Shown piece after piece: positions 1 to 8,959 of a stretch of 54,525 bases of DNA (position 1 is the first letter of the stretch; every line of letters starts with the position of its first letter). The translations under genes were made by a program, and so were the position numbers. Source of the stretch: Pseudomonadota bacterium (GTDB taxonomy: Bacteria; Pseudomonadota; Alphaproteobacteria; Azospirillales; Azospirillaceae); NCBI GenBank assembly GCA_023423695.1, contig JAFAFA010000103.1, positions 1-54,525 of the forward strand, written 5' to 3'. The notes under the pieces were generated by a model. It did no database searches, was not told the DNA's origin, and saw nothing but the letters and a program-made list of their open reading frames with translations.

Positions 1-196
1 GCACCCAGGTGATGCCGAGCGCGCCGATGGCCAGGAAGGTGATCAGCGCCACAAAGGAGCCGATCATGTAAATCTCGCCATGGGCGAAGTTGATCATCCC
101 GATGATGCCGTACACCATCGTGTAGCCAATCGCGATCAGGCCGTAGATCGCCCCAAGCGACAGACCGTTGATCAATTGCTGTATGAAATAATCCAT
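1..196 (-). CDS. livH: Branched-chain amino-acid ABC transporter permease, LivH family (5' part only)
   Basis: The leftward reading frame starts at ATG 196 and runs off the window after 65 codons. The N-terminus begins MDYFIQQLINGLSLGAIYGL and continues with IAIGYTMVYGIIGMINFAHG, which is the characteristic first region of LivH permeases (inner-membrane subunit of high-affinity leucine/isoleucine/valine or related amide uptake). The segment is hydrophobic, with two predicted membrane helices separated by the conserved NFAHGE loop. A purine-rich stretch (GGGAGA/GAGAAGAG) lies 6-20 bases before the ATG. Livm, livG and livF partners would be expected beyond the left edge. The substrate cannot be told from this fragment. 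Confidence 0.93.
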   Translation of the reverse strand, partial: MDYFIQQLINGLSLGAIYGLIAIGYTMVYGIIGMINFAHGEIYMIGSFVALITFLAIGALGITWV

Positions 197-277
197 CAGG
201 CGCTCTTCTCCCACTCTCCCAGATCACCGAATAGGCAGGCACTCGAAACTTGATATTTGAAACCTGGATTGAGCCGT

Positions 278-362
278 GTGCGGCGGCGGAGTTCCGATCC
301 GGATGAACGGGGGAGAACATCCAGGACCAAGGCAGGGGACGCTTGGAACCCCGCCGCCGCAC
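278..362 (-). repeat. Long inverted repeat in livH leader
   Basis: Bases 278-295 (GTGCGGCGGCGGAGTTCC) pair with 345-362 (GGAACCCCGCCGCCGCAC) at 17 of 18 positions, with a 49-base interior that itself holds a short inverted repeat (GGATG 301-305 and CATCC 318-322). In the livH transcript this would be a long stem about 80 bases before the start codon. Confidence 0.7.
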
Positions 363-372
363 CCGGTTCTTG

Positions 373-411
373 CCGAAGCCCCGCCGGATGCGGGATCCGG
401 CGGGGCTTCGG
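373..411. terminator. Perfect 16-bp hairpin, terminator-like
   Basis: Arms 373-388 and 396-411 are perfectly complementary (CCGAAGCCCCGCCGGA against TCCGGCGGGGCTTCGG) around a 7-base loop. No clear T-run follows on either strand, so it may be an attenuator or a leader structure for livH instead of a simple terminator. Confidence 0.55.
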
Positions 412-966
412 TCAAAGGCGGTATGGGGGACCCGTACGGGTCTGCATGTGGAGGGCCGGAACGGTCCGGCGGCCCGGAACCGGGCTGGCAGCCGTCCGGA
501 CAGGCGACGACGTCATCCAGGCGCGCGACACTGTCGCGGGGGCGCGGTCCCGCACCCGGGCGGCATTCCGTCGTTCGGCCATGGTCAACAGCTCCCATTT
601 GCGCGGCACGGCTTGCGGCCGTGGCGTCCCCACCGGCATCGCTGCCGGGCAAACCTGTTGTGAAGCGGCCGGATCGGACGGAAAAGCCGTCCGGCCCAGC
701 CCAGTCGGCGAAAGGCGCCGAGCCTTACCCTGTTCTATTCTGTTCTTGGCCTCACACCCCGGCACTTGGGTGCCGGTGGCGGATGCTGCCCTTTTTCTTG
801 TCACAGACAGGTAAAGCAACTTGATCCGTAGGCGCAACACTCTCTTTCCCGCAGCGAAAAAAAACAACATTCCTCGTGCCGTCATCGCCGATTTCAGAAT
901 GAAATTTCTGAAAGTGGCATTTCAGCAAAATTCCGTTCAGTTCTTTGTCAACAGCTGTTCACATGT

Positions 967-2103
967 TCAGCCGACGAGCCCGCGGGGGTCGGTGAAGGGC
1001 TGTCCCAGGGCGTCGGCGACCGCCGCGTAGGTCAAGTGTCCGGCATGGACGTTCAGTCCCTCCAGCAGGTGAGGATCCTCGGCCAGCGCCCGCTTCCACC
1101 CCTTGCCGGCGAGCGCCTGGACGAAGGGCAGGGTGGCGTGGTTCAGCGCCTCGGTGCTGGTGCGGGCGACCGCACCCGGCATGTTGGCGACGCAGTAATG
1201 GACGACCCCGTCCACCACATAGGTCGGATCGGAATGGGTGGTGGCGTGGCTGGTCTCGAAGCATCCGCCCTGGTCGATGGCGACGTCCACCAGCACGGAT
1301 CCGCGGCGCATGCCGGCCAGCTGGTCGCGGCGCACCAGCTTCGGCGCCGCCGCCCCCGGCACCAGCACGGCGCCGATCACCAGATCGCTGTCGGCGACCA
1401 GCCGGTCGAGCGTGTCGGCCGAGGCATAGACGGTCTTCAGCCGCGGCCCGAACAGATCGTCGAGCTGGGCCAGCCGCGGCATGGAGCGGTCGGCGATGGT
1501 CACGTCGGCGCCCAGCCCCATTGCCATGCGGGCGGCGTTGGCGCCGACCACCCCGCCACCGATGACCAGAACCTTGCCGGGCAGCACGCCGGGCACGCCG
1601 CCCAGCAGGATGCCGGAGCCGCCGTTGCTCTTCTGCAATGCTACGGCGCCGACCTGGATCGCCATGCGGCCGGCGATCTCCGACATCGGCGCCAGCAGCG
1701 GCAGGCGGCCGGCGCGGTCGGTGACGGTCTCGTAGGCGATGGCGGTGCAGCCGCTCTCCATCAGCAGCCGGGCCTGTTCCGGATCGGGGGCGAGGTGCAG
1801 ATAGGTGAACAGCACCTGATCAGGCCGCAGCCTGCGACATTCCGCCGGCTGCGGCTCCTTCACCTTCACGATAAGGTCAGCCCTTGCGAACACGTCTTCG
1901 GCGGTGTCGGCGATCTCGGCCCCCGCCGCGCGGTAGGCCTCGTCGGAAAAGCCGATCTCGGCGCCGGCGCCGCTCTGCACCAGCAGGGCATGGCCGTCCG
2001 CCGCCAGTTCGCGGACCGAGGCGGGCGTCAGGCCAACCCGGTATTCGTGGTTCTTGATCTCCTTGGGAATGCCGATGCGCGTGCCCATGCGGGAACCGAC
2101 CAT
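967..2103 (-). CDS. ald: Alanine dehydrogenase
   Basis: NAD-dependent enzyme interconverting L-alanine and pyruvate plus ammonia in the cytoplasm. The 378-residue product matches the family's length. Visible signatures are the N-terminal IGIPKEIKNHEYRVGLTP, the substrate-binding lysine in LIVKVKEPQ, the histidine in YLHLAPD, and the Rossmann motif VLVIGGGVVGANAA followed by an acidic residue in TIADRS, typical of NAD preference. I chose ATG 2103 because GAGGAG sits 7 bases upstream; the internal ATG at 2088 has no ribosome site. It is divergent from the Lrp-type regulator at 2308, an arrangement typical of alanine-responsive control of ald. Confidence 0.96.
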   Translation of the reverse strand: MVGSRMGTRIGIPKEIKNHEYRVGLTPASVRELAADGHALLVQSGAGAEIGFSDEAYRAAGAEIADTAEDVFARADLIVKVKEPQPAECRRLRPDQVLFTYLHLAPDPEQARLLMESGCTAIAYETVTDRAGRLPLLAPMSEIAGRMAIQVGAVALQKSNGGSGILLGGVPGVLPGKVLVIGGGVVGANAARMAMGLGADVTIADRSMPRLAQLDDLFGPRLKTVYASADTLDRLVADSDLVIGAVLVPGAAAPKLVRRDQLAGMRRGSVLVDVAIDQGGCFETSHATTHSDPTYVVDGVVHYCVANMPGAVARTSTEALNHATLPFVQALAGKGWKRALAEDPHLLEGLNVHAGHLTYAAVADALGQPFTDPRGLVG

Positions 2104-2307
2104 GCGAGATCTCCTCGATCCAATCCTTCGCCCAAGCGGTCCGGCCGAACTGTTCCGGTCTCCAGTGAAACCATCGGTTGGGCTGATTGTCTCACAAAAG
2201 CCACTATAAGGCCGTCGAACGGGGTGAATCTCTGCAAAGCCTTGCATGAATCCCCCATAGTGTGGTGGAGCTTTCGCAGAATCCTCCACATCTTCGAACA
2301 AAGTTGC
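2104..2307. promoter_or_regulatory. Divergent promoter region ald / Lrp-type regulator
   Basis: The 204 bases between the two divergent start codons must hold both promoters. The half nearest the regulator is A+T richer and includes a repeated TTGCATG (about 2243 and 2305) that could be part of an Lrp-type site. No exact operator can be assigned by eye. Confidence 0.5.
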
Positions 2308-2787
2308 ATGCACGCCCTGGACGCCCTGGACCACAAGATCCTGCGCCTTCTCCGCAAGGACGGCCGGAAGAGCAACGCCAAGCTGGCGGCGGAGGTCGGG
2401 CTGTCGCCATCGGCCTGCCTGCGCCGCCTGCACATGCTGGAGCATTCCGGCGTGATCCGCGGCTATACCGCCATCATCGAGACGGCGGACGAGGAGCGGT
2501 CGGTCACCGTCATCGTCCAGATCACGCTGGAACGCCAGACCGAGGAGTATCTGCGCCGTTTTGACGCCGCCGTCCGCCGCTGTCCGGAGGTGCGGGAATG
2601 CTATCTGCTGTCGGGCAGTTCGGATTATCTGCTGCGGGTGGTGGCGCAGGACCCCACCGATTACGACCGCATCTACAAGGATTCGCTGTCGCGCCTGCCC
2701 GGCGTCCAGCGCATCCAGTCCAGCTTCGCCATCCGCAGCGTCGTGCGGCCCGGCAGCCTGCCGCCGTTGGAGGAGCAGGCGGACTGA
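2308..2787 (+). CDS. Lrp/AsnC family transcriptional regulator
   Basis: The 159-residue protein has the family's two parts: an N-terminal winged helix-turn-helix (LDHKILRLLRKDGRKSNAKL, then AAEVGLSPSACLRRLHMLEH) and a C-terminal RAM/AsnC ligand domain (VRECYLLSGSSDYLLRVV). Length and start (MHALDALDHKIL) match the family; the Shine-Dalgarno is weak. Members bind amino acids and form octamers on DNA. Because it is divergent from ald, it most likely senses alanine or a similar amino acid and activates ald; that is inference from context. Confidence 0.92.
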   Translation: MHALDALDHKILRLLRKDGRKSNAKLAAEVGLSPSACLRRLHMLEHSGVIRGYTAIIETADEERSVTVIVQITLERQTEEYLRRFDAAVRRCPEVRECYLLSGSSDYLLRVVAQDPTDYDRIYKDSLSRLPGVQRIQSSFAIRSVVRPGSLPPLEEQAD

Positions 2788-2794
2788 CCTCTCT

Positions 2795-3982
2795 TCACCC
2801 AAACAGGTCCAGTTCCGGGTCGGGTGCGGTTTCGGGGTGGGTCAGGTCGGTGCAGCCGATGCCGATCAGGCGGAAGGCGCGGCCGTCCACCTCGCGCTCC
2901 AGCAGGGCGATGCCGGCGGCCAGGATCGCCTCGGCGGAGCGGGTCGGCTCCACCCGGCGGGAGCGGGTGAGCTGCTGGAAATCCTTGGTCTTCAGCTTCA
3001 GCACCACGCTGCGGCCCAGCAGCCCTTCGCGCTCCAGCCGGCGGGCGACCTTGTCGGCCAGCGGGCGAAGCTCCTGCGCCAGGGCGGGCAGGGTGGTGAC
3101 GTCCCAGTCGAAGGTTTCCTCCGACGAGATGCTCTTGCTCGGCGACTCGGGATGCACCCGGCGGGAATCCTCGCCGCGGGCATAGTTGAACAGCACCCGG
3201 CCCATGGCGCCGTAGCGCTTGACCAGCCAATGTTCGTCCTTGTCCTGCAGGTCGCCGACGCGGGTGATGCCGTCGGCGAACAGCTTGCGCTCCAGCGCCG
3301 GGCCGACGCCCCAGAGGATGGTGACCCGTTTGGGCGCCAGGAAGCCCGCCGCCTCCGCCCGGCCCAGAGCCGAGAAGCCGCGCGGCTTGTCGAGGTCGGA
3401 CGCGATCTTAGCCAGCAGCTTGTTGTAGCTGAGGCCGATGGAGGCGGTGATGCGCAGTTCCCGCTCGAAGCGGCGGACGATCTCCACCAGCGCCTGGGCC
3501 GGGCTGATGCTGAGCCGATCCTCGACGCCGGTGAGGTCGAGATAGGCCTCGTCGATGCTGATCGGCTCGACCAGGGGGGTGAAGGCCTCCATGATCGCGC
3601 GGGCCTGATGGCCGACTTCCCGGTATTTGGCGATGTTCGGGCGGATGATGGTGGCGTCGGGACAGCGGTCCAGCGCCTCGCGGATCGTCATGGCGGAGCG
3701 CACGCCCGACATCCGCGCGACATAGCAGCAGGCGGCCACCACCCCGCGATGGTCGTCGCCGCCGACGATCACCGGCCGGCTGGCCAGCTCCGGCCGGTCG
3801 CGCTTCTCTACGGTGGCATAGAAGCTGTCGCAGTCGATGTGGCCGATGGACAGGCTGTGCAGCTCCGCATGGCGGAACAGACGCCGGCTGCCGCATTTCG
3901 GGCAGCGCGTCACCTCCCCCGACCCTGCGCTTTGCGGGGCGGCGGCGCAGTCGCGGCAGACGCTGTGCAGGGGCGCGGTCAT
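2795..3982 (-). CDS. dinB: DNA polymerase IV (Y-family) with N-terminal zinc ribbon
   Basis: Error-prone translesion polymerase, 395 residues. Y-family signatures are clear: HIDCDSFYATVEKRD with the first metal-binding aspartate, the YVARMSGVRSAM finger, and SIDEAYLDLTG with the catalytic Asp-Glu pair. Residues 9-31 hold two CxxC pairs (CRDC and CPKC) forming a zinc-ribbon-like extension absent from E. coli DinB but, as I recall, found in some alphaproteobacterial DinB proteins. The C-terminus ELDLFG resembles a beta-clamp binding motif. No good ribosome site precedes ATG 3982. No LexA box was identified. Confidence 0.95.
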   Translation of the reverse strand: MTAPLHSVCRDCAAAPQSAGSGEVTRCPKCGSRRLFRHAELHSLSIGHIDCDSFYATVEKRDRPELASRPVIVGGDDHRGVVAACCYVARMSGVRSAMTIREALDRCPDATIIRPNIAKYREVGHQARAIMEAFTPLVEPISIDEAYLDLTGVEDRLSISPAQALVEIVRRFERELRITASIGLSYNKLLAKIASDLDKPRGFSALGRAEAAGFLAPKRVTILWGVGPALERKLFADGITRVGDLQDKDEHWLVKRYGAMGRVLFNYARGEDSRRVHPESPSKSISSEETFDWDVTTLPALAQELRPLADKVARRLEREGLLGRSVVLKLKTKDFQQLTRSRRVEPTRSAEAILAAGIALLEREVDGRAFRLIGIGCTDLTHPETAPDPELDLFG

Positions 3983-4049
3983 GATGGCGGCAGCTTAGCA
4001 AATGGGTGCGCGAACCGCCAGCTTATGCGTACAAAGGAAGAACGGGCAG

Positions 4050-4370
4050 TCAGCGTGACGGCGACTTTGCCCGGTCGCTGGCGGCGATGCGGGACGCGAT
4101 TGCCTGCAAACCGCCCAGCAGCAGCTTCGCCATCGCCCAATGATAGATCGCCGAGCCGGCGAGGACCGCCAGCAGGGCGCTCCACCCGGCGATCCAGCCG
4201 GCGAGCAGGGCCACGACGAGGGAAGCAGCGGCGGAGACGACCAGCGCCACCAGGATCGTCAGCCCGTTGGCCCCGTTGATCCGGCCGAGGATCGCCGCCC
4301 GCTCCATCGCCGCGGCGCCGAGCAGGACGATCAGCGACAGGGTAAGCGACAGGCTCAGCAGCAGGACCAT
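4050..4370 (-). CDS. Small integral membrane protein of unknown function
   Basis: The 106-residue product is mostly hydrophobic: helix about 2-20, then about 36-60 and 63-82, followed by a short basic tail (ASRIAASDRAKSPSR). I do not recognise the family. It lies between the CrbR-like regulator gene and dinB on the same strand, 39 bases after the regulator's stop. The Shine-Dalgarno is poor. The membrane-protein composition and the lack of a better frame support it, but it could be mis-started. Confidence 0.55.
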   Translation of the reverse strand: MVLLLSLSLTLSLIVLLGAAAMERAAILGRINGANGLTILVALVVSAAASLVVALLAGWIAGWSALLAVLAGSAIYHWAMAKLLLGGLQAIASRIAASDRAKSPSR

Positions 4371-4409
4371 GGCGATACCCAGGTTGCGGTCAAGAAAAGG
4401 AGACGGCCG

Positions 4410-5081
4410 TTACCGCAGCACGTCGCCGCCCACCGCCAGCCGCCCGGCGACGACGGCGGCCTGGGTGCGGCTGACCACGTTCAGCTTGCGCAGGATGCTG
4501 GAGACGTGGACCTTCACCGTCTGCTCCGACACGTTCAACTCGCCGGCGATCTGCTTGTTCAGCTTGCCGTCGACGATCATCGTCAGGATGCGCAGCTGCT
4601 GCGGCGACAGGGAGGCGAAGCGGCGGGCGGATTCTGCCTCGTCGGCTTCCGATGAAATGGCGGACAGCGGCGGCGCCCAGGTCTCGCCGGACAGGATGGC
4701 GCGGATGGCGTCGGCCATCGCCGGCATCGACAGCGATTTGGGAATGTAGCCCGAGGCGCCATAGGCCAGCGCCCGGCGGATGGTGTCGGAGTCCTGAAGC
4801 GCCGACAGGATGGCGACCGGCACGGTCGGGTGGTGGGCCAGCATCATGAACAGGCCGGCGAAGCCGTGGGTGCCGGGCATGTTGAGGTCGAGCAGCACAA
4901 GGTCGATGTCGGCCGGCCGCTGTCCCACCGCGGTCATCACCGAATCGAGGTCCGGGCATTCGATCACCCGCACCTCCGGCATCGCCTTGCCCAGCGCGTC
5001 GCGCAGCGCCGCCTGGACCAGCGGGTGGTCGTCGCCGATGACGATGGTCGTCCCTTCTCCCGCTGCGCTGTCCTCGCCCAT
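4410..5081 (-). CDS. LuxR/NarL-type response regulator, CrbR-like
   Basis: The 223-residue protein has an N-terminal receiver (TIVIGDDHPLVQAAL with acidic pocket; phospho-acceptor Asp65 in LLDLNMPGTHG; conserved Lys in GYIPKSLS) and a C-terminal LuxR helix-turn-helix (LSPQQLRILTMIVDGKLNKQ, then IAGELNVSEQTVKVHVSSIL). GGGGGAG stands about 10 bases before ATG 5081. It follows the SLC5-type hybrid kinase at 5135 by 53 bases, so the two form one unit. By analogy with CrbS/CrbR, which control acetyl-CoA synthetase, acetate or short-chain acid metabolism is a likely target. No acs gene is in the window. Confidence 0.9.
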   Translation of the reverse strand: MGEDSAAGEGTTIVIGDDHPLVQAALRDALGKAMPEVRVIECPDLDSVMTAVGQRPADIDLVLLDLNMPGTHGFAGLFMMLAHHPTVPVAILSALQDSDTIRRALAYGASGYIPKSLSMPAMADAIRAILSGETWAPPLSAISSEADEAESARRFASLSPQQLRILTMIVDGKLNKQIAGELNVSEQTVKVHVSSILRKLNVVSRTQAAVVAGRLAVGGDVLR

Positions 5082-5134
5082 GGCTTCCGCACTCCCCCCA
5101 TTCGCGGCTGTCCGGCTTTTGTCCGGTTCCGGCC

Positions 5135-8100
5135 TTACCGTTCGGCCACCGCAGACGTCTGCAGGGCCGCTCCGTTCAGGAAGCGGCGCAGCGACGCCGG
5201 CTTCACCGGTTTGTAGAGCACGCCGCAGCCGCAACGCTCCGCCTCGGCCCGCACCGCTTCGGACCGGTCTGCGGTCAGCAGCAGCCCCTTGACCGGACGG
5301 CCCCACAATTCCCGCAACCGCTGCAGAACCGCAAGCCCCGTCTGCCCGCCTCCGACGTGATAATCCACGCAGACCACGTCGGGAAGCGCGCCGTCGAAGG
5401 GGGCGAGCGCCGCCAGCGCGCCGGTCACGTCCGACGCCGTCGCCACCCGGCAGCCCCATTGGCCGAGCAGGGCGCGCAGGCCCGCCAGGATCGGCTCCTC
5501 ATTGTCGATGCACAGCACCAGAAGCCCGGCCGACAGGGCGGTGGGGACGGAGACCGGGCGGACCACCGGGGCGGCGCGCGCCCGCTCCATCGGCACCTCC
5601 ACGGTGAAGCCGGTGCCGCGCCCCACGGTGGAGCGCATGCTGACCGGATGGCCGAGCAGCCGGGCGATGCGGTCGACGATGGCGAGGCCCAGCCCCAACC
5701 CCTTGTCGGTCGGGTCGCCGTTGCCGTCCTCGCCGCCCAGCCGTCGGAACTCCTGGAACACCTCGTGGTGCCTGGCCTCGGGGATGCCGGGGCCGGTGTC
5801 CCACACCTCGATGCGCAGCCGGTCGCCATGGACGGGGTCGCGGCGGCGCCGGCAGCCCAGCAGCACCCGGCCCTTCGGCGTGTAGCGGATGGCGTTGGAC
5901 AGGAAATTCTGCAGCACCCGGCGCAGCAGCTGCGGATCCGACCGCACCGCGGCGCCGCAGCCGACCACCTTCAGCGTCAATCCGCGTTCCTGTGCAAGGG
6001 CGGAGAACTCCACCCCCAACCCGCCCAGCAGCTCGTCGATGGCGAAGCTGCGCATCTGCACCCGGACATTGCCGGCATCCAGCGAAGAAATGTCGAGCAG
6101 CCCGCCCAGCAGCATCTCGGTGGAGCGCAGGGCGGCAGCGGCATTGTCGACCATGCCGCATTCGGACAGCCGCTGCTCAACCGTCGGCAGGGGAACGCGG
6201 ATGCTTTCCTCCAGCGCCGAGACGAACAGGCGGGCGGCGTTCAGCGGCTGCAGCAGGTCGTGGCTGGCGGCGGCGAGGAAGCGGGTCTTGCTGGCGTTGG
6301 CCGCCTCGGCCTCCGCCTTGGCCTGCTGCAGGGCGTCGGTGCGCTCCCGCACCCGGTGCTCCAGGCTTTCGTTGGCCTCGCGCAGGGCCTCCGCCGCCCG
6401 GTAGCGCTCGGTCACGTCGGTGTAGGTGGAGACGTAGCCGCCCTCCGGCAGCGGGTTGGCGACGATCTCCAGCACCGTGCCGTCGGGCCGGCGCCGCTCG
6501 TAGCGGTAGGGCCATTGCAGGTTGGCGGTGTCGCGGTTGGTCAGCAGCGCCTTCATGTCGTGGGCGCTGTATTCGCCGCGCCGCTCGTTGAAGCGGACCA
6601 GGTCGGCGAAGGGCACGCCCACCCGCACCATGTCCGCCGGCAGGTCGAGCAGTTCCAGGTAGCGGTGGTTCCAGGCGGCGATGCGGTGGTCGGCGTCGAT
6701 CACGCAGATGCCCTGGCCGATGTTCTCCAGCGTCGCCTGCAGCAGCTTGCGGTTGAAGCGGAGCGCCTCCGACGCCTCGTCCAGCATCGCCATGGCGTCG
6801 CCGCGCGACAGAGAACGCCCCTGGAGCGAGGCCGCCATCACCACCCGGGCCGACGCCGCACCGATGGCGCCGGCGATCAGCGTCTCGGTGAAGCGGACGG
6901 CGTCGAGGTCGGCGGGGCCGGTCTCTCCCTTGCGGCCGGCGGCATGGAGAAAGCCGCCTCTCGCGGCGTAGGCGTCGAAGGCGGCGTTGCCGCGCTCTGC
7001 CCCGACGAAGCGGATGGCCAGCGCGCGCAGGTCGGCCAGCTTGGCCAGTGCCTGGGGGCTGTCGTCGTCGTCCCGGTCGGCGGTGGCGGTGGTGTAGAAG
7101 ACCGCCTGGGTGCGCTCCACCGCGCTGGGGCGGGCCAGCAGGGAGCCGGCGACGAAGGCGATCAGGTTGGCGAGCAGGCTCCACAGGCTGGCGTGCGAGA
7201 TGGGGTCCAGCCCTTCGATCCCGAACAGCGCCTGCGGGCGCAGCCAGCCGATGCCCCAGGGGCCGACATCGAACAGCGCGTCGGGCACCGGGACGATGCG
7301 GGCCATCGACGGCACCAGCAGCGTGTAGACCCACAGCAGGAAGCCGGCGCCCAAGCCGGCCAGCGCCCCCACCCGGTTGGCCCGCGGCCAGTAGAGCCCG
7401 CCGAAGAAGGCCGGCCCGAACTGCGCCACCGCGACGAAGGACAGGAGGCCGATGACGGTCAGCGGATAGTCGCGGTCGACCAGCCGGTGCATCACATAGG
7501 CCAGCAGCAGGATGCCCACCACCGACAGCCGCCGCACCAGCAGCAGCGTGCCGACCATGTCGCGCCGGCCGACGCGGGCGGCGAAGCGCGGGCGGCTGAG
7601 CAGCAGCGGCATCACCACGTCGTTGCACAGCATGGTGCTGAGCGACACCGCGGCGACGATGACCATGCCGGTCGCCGCCGACAGGCCGCCGATGAAGGAC
7701 AGCAGGCTGAAGCCGCTCGCCCCTGCCGCGATCGGCAGGGTGATCATGAAGGTGTCCGGGTTGATCCCGTCCCCGAAGGTGATCAGCCCGGCCACCGCGA
7801 TGGGGATCATCAGGGCGCTCAACGCCACCAGATAGGAGGGATACATCCAGGCGGCGGCGCGCAGATGACGGGGATTGTCGTTCTCCACCGTCATCACATG
7901 GTACATCTGCGGCAGGCACAGGAAGGCGATCAGCGAGATCGCCGTGTTCGACCACCATGTCGGATCGGAAAAGCTGGGCGACAGCAGCGGCTCCGCCTGC
8001 GGCCGGGCGATCAGGTCGGTGTAGCCGTCGAACATGCCCCAGACGATGAAGGCCGCCACCGCCAGGAAGACGGTCAGCTTCACCAGGCTTTCGAAGGCGA

Positions 8101-8701
8101 TGGCCAGCATCAGGCCGCGGTGATGCTCGCTGGCGTTGATGTGGCGGACGCCGAACAGGATGGTGAAGACCGCCATCGACAGGGCGACAGCGAAGGCGGT
8201 GTCGCCCCAGATCGGCGGCGGCAGGGCCGCCGGTGCCGCCAGCGAGGGGGCCGTCAGCACGTCGAAGCTGGCCGCCACCGCCTTCAGCTGGAGCGCGATG
8301 TAGGGCAGCACGCCCACCAGCGCCGTCAGTGTCACCAGCGCCGCCACCGCCTGGCTCTTGCCATAGCGCGCACCGATGAAATCGGCGATGGAGGTGACGT
8401 TCTGCGCCTTGGTGATGGCGATGATCTTGGTCAGCACCGGCCTTGCGGCCAGCAGCAGGATCATCGGCGCCAGATAGATCGGCAGGAAATCGAAGCCGCT
8501 GGCCGACGCCCGTCCGACCGATCCGTAGAAGCTCCAGCTCGTGTTGTAGATGCAGAGCGTCAGGGCATAGAGGATGCCGGCCGCGCGCGGGGAGGACAGC
8601 ACCAGCGTGCCGCCCGCGGTGCGCCGGTCCCCCCACCAGGCGATGGCGAACAGCACCCCCAGATAGGCCGCCGACACGGCCAGGACCAGCCAACTCTGCA
8701 C
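5135..8701 (-). CDS. SLC5-transporter-domain hybrid histidine kinase, CrbS-like
   Basis: The 1188-residue sensor combines about 13 membrane helices of a sodium/solute symporter-like domain (about 1-510, including QNVTSIADFIGARYGKSQ), a linker, a PAS domain (about 650-770, GQGICVIDADHRIAAWNHRY), a coiled coil, and HisKA with phosphorylated His814 in AAASHDLLQPLN. ATPase boxes are FLSNAIRYTPKG, DTGPGIP and GLGLGLAIV. A C-terminal receiver carries Asp1113 in VVCVDYHVGG. The start is GTG 8701 with AGAGG about 10 bases upstream. CrbS/CbrA-type kinases of this design respond to nutrient (acetate, histidine) availability. The CrbR-like regulator directly downstream favours a CrbSR pair. Confidence 0.93.
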   Translation of the reverse strand: MQSWLVLAVSAAYLGVLFAIAWWGDRRTAGGTLVLSSPRAAGILYALTLCIYNTSWSFYGSVGRASASGFDFLPIYLAPMILLLAARPVLTKIIAITKAQNVTSIADFIGARYGKSQAVAALVTLTALVGVLPYIALQLKAVAASFDVLTAPSLAAPAALPPPIWGDTAFAVALSMAVFTILFGVRHINASEHHRGLMLAIAFESLVKLTVFLAVAAFIVWGMFDGYTDLIARPQAEPLLSPSFSDPTWWSNTAISLIAFLCLPQMYHVMTVENDNPRHLRAAAWMYPSYLVALSALMIPIAVAGLITFGDGINPDTFMITLPIAAGASGFSLLSFIGGLSAATGMVIVAAVSLSTMLCNDVVMPLLLSRPRFAARVGRRDMVGTLLLVRRLSVVGILLLAYVMHRLVDRDYPLTVIGLLSFVAVAQFGPAFFGGLYWPRANRVGALAGLGAGFLLWVYTLLVPSMARIVPVPDALFDVGPWGIGWLRPQALFGIEGLDPISHASLWSLLANLIAFVAGSLLARPSAVERTQAVFYTTATADRDDDDSPQALAKLADLRALAIRFVGAERGNAAFDAYAARGGFLHAAGRKGETGPADLDAVRFTETLIAGAIGAASARVVMAASLQGRSLSRGDAMAMLDEASEALRFNRKLLQATLENIGQGICVIDADHRIAAWNHRYLELLDLPADMVRVGVPFADLVRFNERRGEYSAHDMKALLTNRDTANLQWPYRYERRRPDGTVLEIVANPLPEGGYVSTYTDVTERYRAAEALREANESLEHRVRERTDALQQAKAEAEAANASKTRFLAAASHDLLQPLNAARLFVSALEESIRVPLPTVEQRLSECGMVDNAAAALRSTEMLLGGLLDISSLDAGNVRVQMRSFAIDELLGGLGVEFSALAQERGLTLKVVGCGAAVRSDPQLLRRVLQNFLSNAIRYTPKGRVLLGCRRRRDPVHGDRLRIEVWDTGPGIPEARHHEVFQEFRRLGGEDGNGDPTDKGLGLGLAIVDRIARLLGHPVSMRSTVGRGTGFTVEVPMERARAAPVVRPVSVPTALSAGLLVLCIDNEEPILAGLRALLGQWGCRVATASDVTGALAALAPFDGALPDVVCVDYHVGGGQTGLAVLQRLRELWGRPVKGLLLTADRSEAVRAEAERCGCGVLYKPVKPASLRRFLNGAALQTSAVAER

Positions 8702-8959
8702 GACCGACGGACCTCTCGGGAGGGATGGGAAGGGAAATGGGAAAGCCGGTCGACCCTATCCCAATCGCCCCGCCGGCAACAATGTCCGGCCATCCGCGGA
8801 TGGAACAATCGGGGGTCTCCGTAGGTTTACTGCGACGCCGTCGCTGGGAAACCGTCGCGAAAAGCCCAATCTGTGGCAAGATGGCTTATCGTGAAGGAGC
8901 CCGGCCCCTGGTGCCGGACCCGGTGCGTGGCCTGAAACGGAAGACGGACACCCAACAGA

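Larger units (their letters stand above)
197..966. other. 770-base non-coding region, livH leader with strong secondary structure
   Basis: The stretch lies downstream of ald and upstream of livH, both read leftward. Open frames here have no recognisable protein character, so I regard it as non-coding. It contains two strong inverted repeats close to livH (listed separately) and several shorter palindromes around 430-490. The part from about 780 to 960 is distinctly A+T richer than its surroundings and is the most likely place for the livH promoter, but I could not fix a convincing -35/-10 pair. Confidence 0.6.

Noticed and set aside
257..885. Several overlapping open frames in the region before ald
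   Set aside because: All are Arg/Pro/Gly-rich without motifs, overlap each other on both strands and lack ribosome sites; inverted repeats there fit a non-coding leader better.
5357..8824. Rightward open frame of 1155 codons opposite the CrbS-like kinase
   Set aside because: Its translation is a monotonous Gly/Ala/Arg/Gln/Asp/His mixture expected from the antisense of a GC-rich gene, whereas the minus-strand product has clear domains.
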